Source: Histoplasma ohiense
Lineage: Eukaryota; Ascomycota; Eurotiomycetes; Onygenales; Ajellomycetaceae
Reading direction: 5' to 3'
NCBI GenBank assembly: GCA_017607445.1
Contig: JAEVHH010000002.1
Location: forward strand, 868,001-932,000
Length of the DNA: 64,000 nt
The notes under the pieces: generated by a model
Database searches by the model: none
The model's input: the letters and a program-made list of their open reading frames with translations, nothing else
Told to the model about the DNA's origin: nothing
Program-made: the position numbers and the translations under genes
Part shown: piece by piece, positions 26,490 to 38,300 of the stretch
How positions within the stretch are numbered: the stretch's first letter is position 1
Layout: each line of letters starts with the position of its first letter

Positions 26490-26539
26490 TGTATGTATGT
26501 ATGTATGTATGTATGTAGGTAGGTAGGTAGGTAGGTAGA
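26490..26539. repeat. (GTAT)n-(GGTA)n compound microsatellite
   Basis: About seven GTAT units pass directly into about five GGTA units. Confidence 0.9.
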
Positions 26540-26584
26540 CAGGCTTGGATTGATTTTATCGGTTGTTCGGCTCAGTTCAGTTCA

Positions 26585-26589
<5 letters not shown>

Positions 26590-26619
<30 letters not shown>
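26590..26619. repeat. Poly-T tract (30 nt)
   Basis: Uninterrupted T homopolymer in the FCP1/RPT3 intergenic region. Confidence 0.95.
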
Positions 26620-26620
<1 letters not shown>

Positions 26621-27272
26621 ATTTGGATGGATAAACTAGTTTAGTTTACGGGGGTTTACGTCTTATATTTCTTTCTTTGGTGGGTTGGGGTTGGGGTTGG
26701 ACTGGTCGTTGGATCGTATGCTTCTTTTTCTCTCTTGTGGGGGAATTGGGGAAACCTGCCTTTTTTTCAAAGATCGGGGGAAAGGGGAACTATTTTCGTA
26801 GTGATAAGACTGGCTATAAGCAAATCTTGCGCGAAAGAAGATGGTATGAGATGTTTTGAGGTTAGGGAAATAAGTCTAGGACCGGGTTGAGAGAAATTGT
26901 TAACGATATGAAGATAGATAGATTCTATTTTACACTGCGTAGGATTTAGATATCCATTCATTCAGCTTCTATTCTGTGGGGTGAATAAAAGAAAAAAAAA
27001 TACCTTTGAAAAGGTAAGGTGGGGAAGAACCACGGAGAGTGCTTGTTGCTTTGGTGCAGTATGAATTGAATTTTAAATAATCGGATTGCATGGAGGTGAG
27101 GCTTTGTGTGATCCCGTTATGCTTTGCCTTCCCTTCCTACAAGTCTCTGAGTTTCCCTTCTTGCACCCATAAAGAGAAGGAAAGGCAAAGTTTCAAAACG
27201 AATATGCCCAACATGCGTACGTGGCTCCCCAGAAAACATAGGTCGTTGTTTCCCCCTTTTCTTTTCTTTTGT

Positions 27273-28880
27273 TTAGCGGTAGAAGTCAAACCTACCGGTT
27301 AATGTTAGCAACAGTAACAAGTGTGTAATAAGGGTTGATATTTTCTTTATGTAGAAAGGAAAGGAGAGCGCACTTATCAGCATCCTGTGATCCCTTGACC
27401 TGGCTCGAATAAGCGTCTTCCAAGTCCGACTGGATGATATTGTATCTGTTCTTGCGAACTGCTCGCAGTCCAGCTTCCTGCATGATAGCGGCAATGACAG
27501 CGCCGGAAAGCGGATCATTCCGAACAATCAACGAGTCCAGGTCTACCTCCGGCGACAGAGACATCTTGGAAGCAATGGTGGTGAAGATCAACCGGCGCTC
27601 TCGTCGATCGCGCAGCGAGGGGAATTCAATCTTGCGATCGAGACGACCCGGCCGCAGCAGGGCAGGATCCAGCGTGTCGGCGCGGTTGGTCGCCATGATG
27701 ACTTTTACGTTGCTTGTCTGATCGAAGCCGTCCATTTGATTGAGCAATTCCAGCAAGATACGTTGCACCTCGCGATCAGCACCTGTTTGAGCGTCGAATC
27801 GCTTTGTAGCGATGGCATCGATTTCGTCGATGAAGATGATGGCTGGGGCATTTTCGCGGGCCATGCGGAAAACATCGCGGACCATTCGAGGACCTTCGCC
27901 TAGGTACTTTTGAACGAACTCGGATCCGACAACTCGGATGAAGTTGGCTGTTGTGCCGTTGGCTACCGCCTTGACAAGCATGGTTTTGCCGGTTCCGGGT
28001 GGTCCATATAGAAGCACACCGCGCGGAGGGTCGATTCCTATAGGAGCTTTTGGTTAGTTGCCGAAAACCTAGACAATCAATCACGCCAAGCATGTTATAA
28101 TACCAATTTGTTTGTATAAATCGAAATGCGTTAGCGGTAGTTCGACGGCTTCTCTAATCTCCTGTTTCTGCATATCCAGTCCTCCCACGTCCGCATATGT
28201 CACGTCTGGCTTTTCGTCAATGCCAAGCATAGCAATGGAAGAATCAGCTTCAGGTGGAAGTATGTCGACGAGGGAGTTGGAATGGCGATGTAGAGCGACG
28301 GATGAGGAAGGCTTCAACAGTTCGCGGTCAAGTGTAGATAGTATGCGGACGACATAATTCGAGCCCGTTGACGATTGTACTATACCGGTGCTGTAATAAG
28401 GCAACGATCGTTAGTATATCTAGCATGAGGAACTACACACGCAATACCCCTTGTTGTTTGAACCTCTTACTTTTGGTCGATAGCCTCCATGAACTGGCCT
28501 ATAACAAGGGGAACACTTTGTATGCGTTTAATTTCTTCTTGGGCTCGAACAAGTTCCCGCTTCAAGCTCCTGGGAAGACATTAGATAATGAAGTATTTCT
28601 TGGGTGTTGGAGATATCATACCTCTGCTCGTCCTTGATATATTCCTCCTGAAGGTTTATATACCTGAGTAACGAATGTTAGCCCGTAGTCAACATGCACG
28701 ACGCAAACAAATCCGCACATACTCTAGGTGTCGTTGCAATCTCTTGAGCGTAGTATAGTCATCTCCATAGTCATTTCCAACTCCTTCCAGAGGATCGATA
28801 TTCGGGGTCGCGTGTGCAGGTGTGGTCCTTTTGTACGGCGGCGCAAGGGCCGCTGAGCTCGCAACCACGACGTCTCCCAT
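27273..28880 (-). CDS. RPT3: 26S proteasome regulatory ATPase Rpt3
   Basis: Rpt3 is one of six AAA ATPases in the base of the 19S particle, which unfold substrates and open the 20S core. Six exons on the minus strand (28723..28880, 28622..28663, 28471..28569, 28104..28390, 27374..28037, 27273..27291) give 422 aa. Phases agree throughout, and four introns are only 52-80 nt. The N-terminal coiled coil contains [20 protein letters not shown]. Walker A is GPPGTGKT (residues 207-214), Walker B is IIFIDEID (262-269), and [20 protein letters not shown] covers sensor 1 and the arginine finger. The last exon is 19 nt: it supplies FDFYR and the stop, restoring the HbYX tail that docks into the 20S ring. 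Without it the frame reads through intron 5 into an unrelated tail. The gene is divergent from the sugar kinase. Confidence 0.96.
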
Positions 28881-29463
28881 AGCTACTGGATTTCAATACT
28901 GAAGACGCAAAGGAGATGTTAACGGTGAATATGAGGACTTATTCCTCAGCTAAAAACCTCGTGCGGAGGGGGAAGATATGGGTACAAGAGCGGTACGGAA
29001 TAGGATGTAGTTGTTCATTGAGCTTGCTCCAAACAAGTCGAGCTGGAACTGCAAACTGCACAAGGCGACACAGCGCCAAGATTATCACGTGAAGTGCATA
29101 ACCTCATCCGCATTTGGGAGTATCTCGTCCAGGAGATTAAGCTTGATGGGATGTGATAAATAATAGCCTGAATACTACTCCGTAGTGTAATTTGAAAATG
29201 ATTAGTGCTTTCGAAATCTCACGGTCTCCATCTTCTTTCTGTCGAAACGGATCTGGTCTGGCATACGGGGTCCTAAATCCACCAATCTTTCGAGATAACA
29301 TAACATAACCGCCTCTGCGTATGTACAGTAAATGATATCGTATCCACCTATATATCCTTGCCTCTCACTGTCGATATAGCAGGACTTGTTGCAACTGCAC
29401 GATTCTGGACATCGATCCAAATATAAAAGTCCAATATCAAAGCTTACGCACCCCTCACCACAC
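28881..29463. promoter_or_regulatory. Divergent promoter region RPT3 / PfkB kinase
   Basis: 583 nt separate the two start codons. A TACTCCGTA motif (reverse complement of TACGGAGTA) lies at 29176-29184. I do not see an obvious proteasome-associated control element of the yeast Rpn4 type (GGTGGCAAA). The minus ORF at 29202..29465 overlaps the kinase start and is unsupported. Confidence 0.4.
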
Positions 29464-31010
29464 ATGATGAGGAATCTTGTAACAATCGGAGCCTGCTATC
29501 TTGATACAATCCTAACGTGAGAAATATATGTGTATATATCAAGAGAGCGCGAGAGAGGGAGGGGGTTATTAAACCCCAATACTAACATTTCCACATAGCG
29601 TAGACCACTATCCAGGAGAAGACGAAAAACTCCGCGCATCACACATCTCCCGACGACGGGGCGGAAACACTCTGAACACACTCGAAGTTCTCCAGCAGCT
29701 ACTCGAATGTAGTTCCTCAAAAGACATGAATACTCCAAATACTGCCAGCACTGCTCAGATATTATCGGACAGACAGCAGCAGAATACCACCTCCCCGCTA
29801 TGTGCCATTGCAGTACTACCTGCGAGATCGTCGCCGGCCACCAGGGAGCTCGAAGCATCCTTCGGTCCAGGTTCTCGCGTCGATCTCCAACACTGCATCT
29901 ACCGTGAGCAATGCAGCGACGCGGCGTCGAGCTATATCATTAAGAGTGCTTCTACAGGCAGCAGGACTATTGTAAACTATAATAATTTGCCAGAGATGAC
30001 AGTATCGGAGTTTGTAGAGATTGCGGAGAGGTTGGCGGCCGCCGCTTGTTGTCCTAGATGGTTTCACTTTGAGGCATGTATATCTTCCCTCTTTCTTTCT
30101 CTTTTTGTTTTATTTTGTGCTATATATGTAGTGATATCCTAACCACTTTCTCCAGGGCCGCATACCAGCCGTCACGCTGAAATGCATACAGTACCTCCGC
30201 CAGCGCTTCCCCGGTGACAAAGTCAGCGTCGAGGTCGAAAAACCGGGTCGGGAGGGTCTCCAGGACCTCGCTGCCGTAGCAGACGTGGTCTTCTACTCGA
30301 AAAGTTGGGCGCAGGTACTGCAAAACAAAACACTCTTATCTACTGTGACGCAGGGGGCAAAAATAAACAAATACAATAAAACCGTTCTGCTCACAGCCCT
30401 CCTTTCTAGGCAAACGGCCACGAATCACTCGAGGGTTTTCTACGAGCACAATCGCCTCTAACGCCCCGAGCGTATGTCCTTTTTTTTTTTAACCCCTAAA
30501 CCTCCCGACATATTAAGATTCACTCCATCTCTTCCTTACATTGGCTGTATCTAACAGATTTTTTAAGGTCGATATTATGTTGCACGTGGGGCGAGCGTGG
30601 AGCGGCATGCTTGCACAGGGGCAGCTTGGAATATATCCATTCACCGGCGTATATAGACACGCAACGTCCCGTGGTTGAGTATGCGAAATATCCTTTCCTA
30701 CGTGTGGTTTTGTGCCTCCTTGAAAAAGCAATAATAAAACACGGAGGAGGACAGTAGAGAGAAGATAGCAAATTACGTTATTACTAACCCATTAAACCCC
30801 CAAAATTAAAACAACAGTACGATCGGGGCAGGCGACACCTTCATAGCGGGAATGCTGTACCACTTCATCCGTCGTCCTGAATCTGACAGCGACGATGATT
30901 TCAGTCTTCTGCGGGCCATGGATTTCGCGAATCATCTTGCGGGCCGCAAAGTTGTACAGGAAGGGTTTGAGGGGCTTGGTGCCGCTGCCATTTGTTCTGA
31001 GACGAGCTAA
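29464..31010 (+). CDS. PfkB-family sugar kinase (ketohexokinase-like)
   Basis: PfkB kinases phosphorylate sugars or related alcohols using ATP; the exact substrate is not readable. Six exons (29464..29516, 29599..30073, 30156..30314, 30410..30471, 30568..30678, 30818..31010) give 350 aa. The start MMRNLVTIGACYLDTIL and the glycine-rich RRRGGNTLNTLEVLQQLL match the family N-terminus. The C-terminal signature DTIGAGDTFIAGM contains the catalytic base Asp293. Intron 2 (30074..30155) uses a GC donor (GAG then GCATGT) with a CCTAACC branch and CAG acceptor. It is chosen because it gives the family-like HFEGRIPAVTLKCI. Intron 4 uses an AAG acceptor, giving ASILCCTWGE. Because of the many short exons, no single ORF shows this gene. 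Confidence 0.87.
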
Positions 31011-34000
31011 TTTGTACTGTACATTCATACTCCATGACAGGTGTTTTTATATGTATCGAGATTCGAGATATGGGATTATGGTAGGTCCATCTGGCGCCCA
31101 GCTATCCTATCCTGCCACCCATATACGACAACTAGATTAGAGCTGATATTAGGAGGAACAGAGTAAATAATATCGTTTATATTTTGTTGAAAATACTCAA
31201 GGATTCGAGGGGAACTGTTAGTTATGGTTTTTGCCGATAAGATAATATCAAAATGAAACAAGGTTTTTTGGGATTCAACAAAGGTAAGATAAATGCCTTC
31301 TCACATATCTGAGGGTTATCTGAAGGTCTGATTGGTTAACCTAGAGTGGTTACGATAAACCAACCTTCCATCTCATGAATTTAATGGATATTGATTAGGA
31401 TCTCTTCCTCTTATCTTTAAAGTTCTTTTGAGTGTTTAATGACATTCCATAAACAAATCTTAATCTGTTGTGTTCTTGGTGTAACTACTTAAATGCCGTT
31501 GAACATAACACTCAATGATACCAACTATATATTCTATTAATCAAATAGTAGTTGCGACTTGCAGCAGAGTATTATTTCTTTAATGCTTAAATATGATGAG
31601 ATTTAACTTTGTATTTTGATAGTGGATTTAAATGGGTTTGCTTCGTTCTGTTTATGTTATATCAGTGCTTTAAACATGGCTTCATCTATACAAATTTGAT
31701 GGAAGAGGAATATCCATTGTCTTTGATTGCTGCGCTCTGTTCTGCCCCTTAACTTATTTGAATGTCCATTTGCTACACCCCTAACGGGGATGCAAGGGGC
31801 AGCCTACCTCCGGTATTATTTGTCCCCCTCGTAAATAGCAATGATAATAGTCTCAGCGATATCTTCACCCTCGGGCTCTTTATACATTACCTGGGGGGAG
31901 AGGGGAAGATTCCAGCAGGGGGAGAAAACTACCCGGCACATCTGGAGAATGTCCGAGGAAGAAGCAAATAAAGTTTTCCCAACAATGATTGCCTCTGGGG
32001 AAGGCCAATAACGCGCAGCAAAATCCACCAAAGTCTCGATAATGATTATCCAGTAGTACATGTACATTCAGAATACATACTATATAGATAAATAGGAGTA
32101 CGTATAAAAGGCGCAGGAGGTGCCCGCCACTTCCCTCCGGTTTTTAGAAATTATTTATATTCTTATTGTTGATTTCCGCTTCCGCTTCGTCGGCTTCTTC
32201 TTTCTTTCCTTCTCCTCTCCATTGTTTGTGACATCTGGACAAAAATTACTGGTTACATCCATATATATTTAATGTTTTCCCCCCTCCACCCTCCCAACTC
32301 ATCGCGACCGCTGCAATACATTACTGATAATATCTTCACTTCCTCGACTTGCTGTCACACAGGACTCCGCTGCTTATTCCCTTAAAAGCCAACCAGCCCT
32401 TCCCTCTCGAGCTAGAATTCCGGGACTATGCTCGCTGGCTTCCCCCAGAAGATCTCGCGATATCAATCAACATATCTCTGGGAAGAAGAGAGGGGGGGGG
32501 AAAAAGAAAAGGAAAGGAGATCTGCTGGCACTTTTTGCTAGGTGGAAGCTGAATGATAAATTGCAGCTTTTGGACGCGATGGACTGACTGACTGACTTTC
32601 CAATTTCTTCCCATTTCTTTTCTTTCCATTATATTACGAGTAATGACGGGGTAATGAAGAACCTGAGTATGGCTGAACGATCTGGCAGCGAAGTGGGTAT
32701 AACCACGGGCCTGGCTGGGGCGTTTGTGAACTCTGCACCGAAGGCTCCCGACCATTGTCGAGATCATATCATCATGGTCAATAAGCTAATATATTATGAC
32801 CACCGGGTTCCCTTGCTGCTACATGCTGCTACATCATGCTGGGCCCCAATTATATTGACTGACTGACTGGCTGACCGACTGACTGACTAGCTAACTAACT
32901 TCTGTTCTCCTCATATCAACTATTGATATCAACTATTCCAGTTACTCGTTGCTGCTGTCTTTAACTCTCTCCCAATCCAGTTTTGATGCGCAGACTTTTG
33001 GAGGATGCACAACCGACTTGCAGCAAGTGCAACAGCACCAATGCGGCCATGCCCGAAGAGGCCTAGGCGAGGGGGTTCCCGCGACGCTGATTGGCCGCCA
33101 CCAGCAGCCACCAGGCGCCACCGGGCTAGCCTCGGCTGGGCATTTTCCCAGGGATCCAGCAGGCGCACCCAAGTGTGACCCAAACCAACCTTGGAAGGCG
33201 GCTCGTTTCCTCTTCCACTGTCCCCAGAGTCAGAGTCAGAGTCTGTTATCCGTCTGTCTGTCTGTCAGTCAGTCAGTCAGTCATCACCGTCACCGTCACC
33301 TTCGAGCTGCCAGCGTTGCCTCGTCTCCCTCTGATCTTTGGCCCTTCGCTTCCCCTTCCAAGTTCCCGCCAACCAGGCTGCCGACCCTGACAAGCTCTGG
33401 CCTGACCCGATCTTCCCGGCCTGCAGCAGCAGCAGCGATTGATTTACCCCCTCAGGCAAGTCTCTTTAACTCTTACGGCCGTGCTCGGACGCCTCTTTAC
33501 CTGGTTCGAATTTGTTCCCATCTCGGGACTTATTATTATTACTACTGACCGTTCCTGGGCCCCTTCTGCCAAACACTACCCCCTCCCCTTTCCCGATCCC
33601 CCCAATGATAGGGATTGATGGATTTAAATTAACCAACGGTTTCTAACTATGTGCCCATAATAATAATTAAATAATACTAGGCCACACCCGCCTCGCCTCT
33701 TTCGCCGGCTATTCTAACGCTCGCTCTCCATCCGCCCGGGAAAGACATCCATAAAGCTTCGTTTTAACTCTTTTGCCTGTAAAAATAATAATACTTCCTA
33801 GGTATGATGACGTCCTATGATGATACATATATTTTCTTATGCCCCTTTGTCCCCCTTTGTTCCCCTATTTCTGCCCATGCTACCATTATTTCTCTTGTCG
33901 TCCACTCTCTGGGCGGCTAATTTTTTGGGTGCCATAGACACGCACACGGACACACACACACACACACACTCACTCACTCACTCACTCACAGCAGCCTCTC

Positions 34001-34185
34001 TAGATCCCAGTTCCCAGTTCCTGTCTTGTGTGTGCGTTTGACTCCTCAAACTATAATTTCCCGAATTCCCCTCATAGTCTATGTATTACTGTCGTCATTA
34101 TGGGTATCACCCGATTCATCCTCAGCCCTATCCCCAATGATCAACAGCAGCCTCCCACTGCCGTTAGTTACAATACGTATGCATA

Positions 34186-34221
34186 CTACTGTATACTGTA
34201 TACTGTATACTGTATACTGCA
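34186..34221. repeat. (GTATACT)n heptamer repeat
   Basis: About four to five tandem copies of a seven-base unit in the SWI1 upstream region. Because GTATAC is self-complementary, the array can fold on itself. Confidence 0.85.
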
Positions 34222-34878
34222 TACTATTCTCGTCGCTATCCTTTGCTGTCCTTTGCCGTCCCTTTTCCTTTTGCCCCCATTCCCCCATCCCCCCCTTCCC
34301 CCCTTCCTTCCTGGCCTTTCCTGCTCTCCAAAATTCCCACCCCCATCAGTATTAATTCTGCGTGTTCGCACGTTCCGCTTACTCATCAAACAAGGTCACA
34401 TGGCCCATTGCTGATTAGTCACCACATTCCCAATCGGGTTATGCCGTCCTCCACGTGATATCCTTCCTACCATCTCACCGCCTTCTCCTTTCGGCAACCA
34501 GGCGTGCCCTTGGTGTCCCTTCTGTCCAGCGAACGAAAACAGTCGGTTGAGTTTAGTCGAACCCGCGACGGCCTTGCCTGGCACTCACTGACCGACCAGA
34601 ACCTGCGCCTGCGAGCCTGGGGAAGAAGCGTGAGAGCCCGCTCTCTGTTGTCCTGCGCCGGCGAACGAAGAGACGAACAGCCAGAACACACACGCTCACA
34701 TTTCCCTCCATCAAGGAAAAGAAGCATTCCATACATCCCTCCACTCGCACGCATACACGCACACTCTTGCTCAATCTTCCTTGGCTTTGCCGTAGCCCGG
34801 TAGAATCGATCGTGTCAGGTACGTTCTTGCTTTCATATCCGATGCTAAGTATTTTTTGCAGCTCCTTTTTGATTGTCG

Positions 34879-34879
<1 letters not shown>

Positions 34880-34925
<46 letters not shown>
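34880..34925. repeat. (TTA)n microsatellite
   Basis: About 15 uninterrupted TTA units, probably inside the SWI1 5' leader or its intron. Confidence 0.95.
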
Positions 34926-35399
34926 GCTTTGCCCTAGTTTCATCCTTTGCTTTCCCATGGTCCACATCAATTATAACCATCCCAAATATCTGCTCCATGA
35001 CACGCCACATCATAATATTCTCCGACTTTTCATCTCTGTGGCTGCGGTGTCTCGTGGGTTCGCGGCTCGTTTTCATCCCACAAACCTCTTGATGCTGTGA
35101 TATGGCTATCCTTCCTTTTGTCTCCCTCTCCCGCCTAGCGAACGCGTCCATTTGCATTAGCTTTTTTTCCCTTTTCCCTTTTTTTATCTGACTCCTTTCT
35201 TTCTTCTTCACCTCTTTTTTTGGCCTTACTTGCCCCCTGGCTACCAACACCGGCTTCGCCTAACCTAGAGTTTTTATTCCTGGATGCTATTTCTTGTCCC
35301 GTTGCCATGCGATTACTGTATTGGTCCCGATTGTTGCTGAGTTTTGCTGACACCTCATGGCTGTTTTTAAGACGGATGGGTAGCTAGAATTTACACGCC

Positions 35400-38300
35400 A
35401 TGAATGCCTGGCTCTCCGACGCCGCGACTGCGAACATAACTAACCACGACAATGGCGCTTTCACTAATAACCCGACCATCGACCCTTCGATGGCCTTCCT
35501 TCATCAATCACCTACCTCTGCCGATCCTGCCCAGTTCCAGCGTATGTTCAATAATGGCGCCCCCCAGACTATGTCGCCCGGCTTCCACAACCCCAACTCA
35601 GTGATCCCTTCTAAACGACCGCGTCCCGATGATGGGATGTCCATGTCTCCTAGGCTTGCCCCTGGTGGTTTGCCTAATTCTCGTTCGCACACCCCTCAAG
35701 TGCCATATCCGGGTTATCAGGCCCAACAGATAAATGGAGCATCGCAATTTCCTCAGCCGCAGCATGCGCCAACTCCTTACCAGCACCTACAACCGGGAGG
35801 CTCGGCTAATGCGAGCCCATCCCCTATCCTCCCGGAATTTGATCAACAATCCGTGCAACGGGTGCAAACTGCGTCTCCTAGTCCGTTTTCGCCCGCTGGA
35901 ATCCATGTTGGCCCACAAATTTCTCCTTCACACTCTGATCATGGCAGTCGCGTCAATACTCCACAGAACAGCCCTTTCCCCCCAGGTCAACCTTATGGCC
36001 AGGTTGTCGGATCCCATTTCTCGCCATCACCCGCAATGACTTCCGCTGGCATTCATCCTGCGATGCAAGCGCAATTCAACCAAAGCAGTGCTTCCCATCT
36101 CCCGCAAGGATTTCCTCATCAGCCACAGCAACAGCAGCAACAACCACCACCACAACCACCACCACCACAACAGCAACAGCAAATGTCTTCGAAACAGCGG
36201 CCTTATCAAATACGGCTCCAAAACCAAGCGCGCCAGATGCAGGCAGTTGCCTCTCCTGTTTCAGTGGGGCGTCCAATTGGCCCTGGTGGAACGGGGCAGA
36301 CCCCTATGCAACATCCCCATATGGCGACCATGCGACAAATACAGCAAAATATGGCTAAACCTACGAGTCAAGAAGGGTTTTTACAGGTCCTTCAACGGTT
36401 CTGGATGTCACGGGGCCATCCTCAAGTCAACCTGACCCCCGTCGTCAGTGGACGACCGCTCAATCTGATGCAGCTATATGCGACTGTCATGAAGATGGGT
36501 GGTTCAAAAAAGATTATTGCGACAAACTTGTGGCCTGTGGTGGCCCAACAACTACAGTTTCCCGCCATGCAGTATCCAACAGCAGCGCAGGAGATCCGTG
36601 AACACTACATGAACTCCCTCGCGCAATATGAACAAGCGTGGTTAAGTTCGCAGCAGAAACAATTCACAGATCAGATGCACGGTAGTTCCCAGCGGGATCC
36701 TCTAGAAGGCCCTCTCGGCATTAACCCTCAAATGTCACCCGCCAAGCCCATGGGCAACCATTCCTTCGACATGCCCATGCCCCAACAATTCTCCCCGGTC
36801 TCGACTCAGAACCAGCAAGTACAATCGCATAATCACGCCCCTCCTATACCGGTAAATGGCTTCGCGACTCCGTCACAATCTAAATCCCAACAGCAGAAGC
36901 ATACTAGCCATCAGCAACGATCGAGTTTGTCCCGGCCACCAGAGTCGATGTCTCCTAATGGACGGGTTGCCCAGTTTTCAGCATCCCCTATCCAAGCGGA
37001 GAAAAAGCCCAGTCCCGTTGTAACAAAATCGCAACCTGGCAGTGGCGGTATGGTGGGTGAGGAGCTGACGAGCACATCTTGGCGACGACCTATAGAAGAC
37101 ACGTTCAAACCTGCTGTGTTTCCTGAAAGCCAATATCATGGACCTATTATTGTGGACGAAATGTTCCAACTAGGCGAAGAAATTATACGATTGAAACCTA
37201 ATGTACCTAGTTTTTTGGAGCTTGGGGTAATCGATATTCACGCACTGACCATGAGCATTAAATCGGGCATTCACGCCGAGATGCGCATGGCGTTGGACAC
37301 CTTGACGGAGATGTCCAATGAACGATCGATACAGGTTTCACTCGATAATTGCGAAGACCTCGTTGAAGCACTGGTCGAGTGCGCTGAGGAACAAGCAGAG
37401 CTTCTTGCGGAGAACGCGGCTGAAGTTTCTGATGTTATGCTTTTTCCGTCGTATGAAGAGGTTTTCCGAGGCTGTCGGCAAGAGATGGAAGCTTTGCTGG
37501 ATGTACCAGAGTTTGGCAGCCTAGATTATGAACTCGATCGCGCCGTGGACCGGCTCATCTGTATCACCACCATCATACGAAACTTCTCCTTCGCTGAATC
37601 GAACCTGGCTTCGCTGGGTATGCCCTTTGTTGTCCGATTTATATCGACGATAATACGGTATTTAGGAACAAGAAACATGTTGTTACGAACTCACCAAAAT
37701 ACCCTGGATTTCATGAAAGACGCCGTCATTTACCTCAGCAATCTGTCTCATTCTATTCAACTTCCTGGAAAGGACGAAGCACTCTGTTTATTACATTTCC
37801 TTTTATCCTTTGCCCCGACTCCTGTCCCAACCTCTTTCGGTAATAACACGATTATGTTCACGCCATACAACCCAAGCATACACAAATATATGCCTGCCGC
37901 CGTAGACAGCTTAGCCAAACTACTTGCGCGAGACGACCCAAATCGCACCTACTACAAAGCCATCTTCGCTCAGGACTGCGCCTCATCACCCCCCTATGAA
38001 CTCCTCACACGAACCTTGGGCCTTTCCATCGCCGCCATCCCAAAGCACATGCGAGGAAACATCGTTGGCCTAGTCGACGCCCGCAAACCACTACTCATGC
38101 AGGGCATGCTCGCAGCAGAGATCCTCTCCGGCTTCGCAGATAACACCATCGCGCGCTCCTGGCTCGAATCGACCGATGGTTTTGCCACCAGCCTGCTCCG
38201 CCTCGCCTGTCTCCTGAGCATAGATCGCACAGCAGGAAACGCCTCCGCTTCTTCAGTGACCGCTTCCTCAGCAACGGCAGTGTCGCACCGGCACGGTAGC

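Larger units (their letters stand above)
25808..27272. other. Convergent intergenic region FCP1 / RPT3
   Basis: This region should hold the 3' UTRs of both genes. It is rich in simple repeats: ACAT units near 26215-26250, two long T-tracts and a tetranucleotide tract (listed separately). No gene is supported. Confidence 0.5.
31011..35399. promoter_or_regulatory. Long upstream region of SWI1
   Basis: 4.4 kb without a supported gene. About 31140-32100 is AT-rich and featureless. From about 32100 the DNA becomes pyrimidine-rich with short GACT/CAGT repeats, a CA/CACT repeat near 33940-33990, a heptamer array and a TTA array. The last 600-900 nt are probably SWI1 5' UTR: a GTACGT donor at about 34819 and a TAG near 35384-35387 could bound a leader intron (inferred). 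The ORF at 32949..33548 is Ser/Pro/Gln-rich and looks like leader sequence, not a gene. Confidence 0.45.

Noticed and set aside
33499..33520. GGTTCGAA-like word suggesting a tRNA T-arm
   Set aside because: No acceptor stem, D-arm or anticodon arm can be paired around it; no tRNA was found elsewhere by eye.
32949..33548. 199-codon plus ORF upstream of SWI1
   Set aside because: Translation is Ser/Gln/Pro-rich low complexity with a TAT repeat end, no domain and no splice context; more likely leader or promoter DNA.
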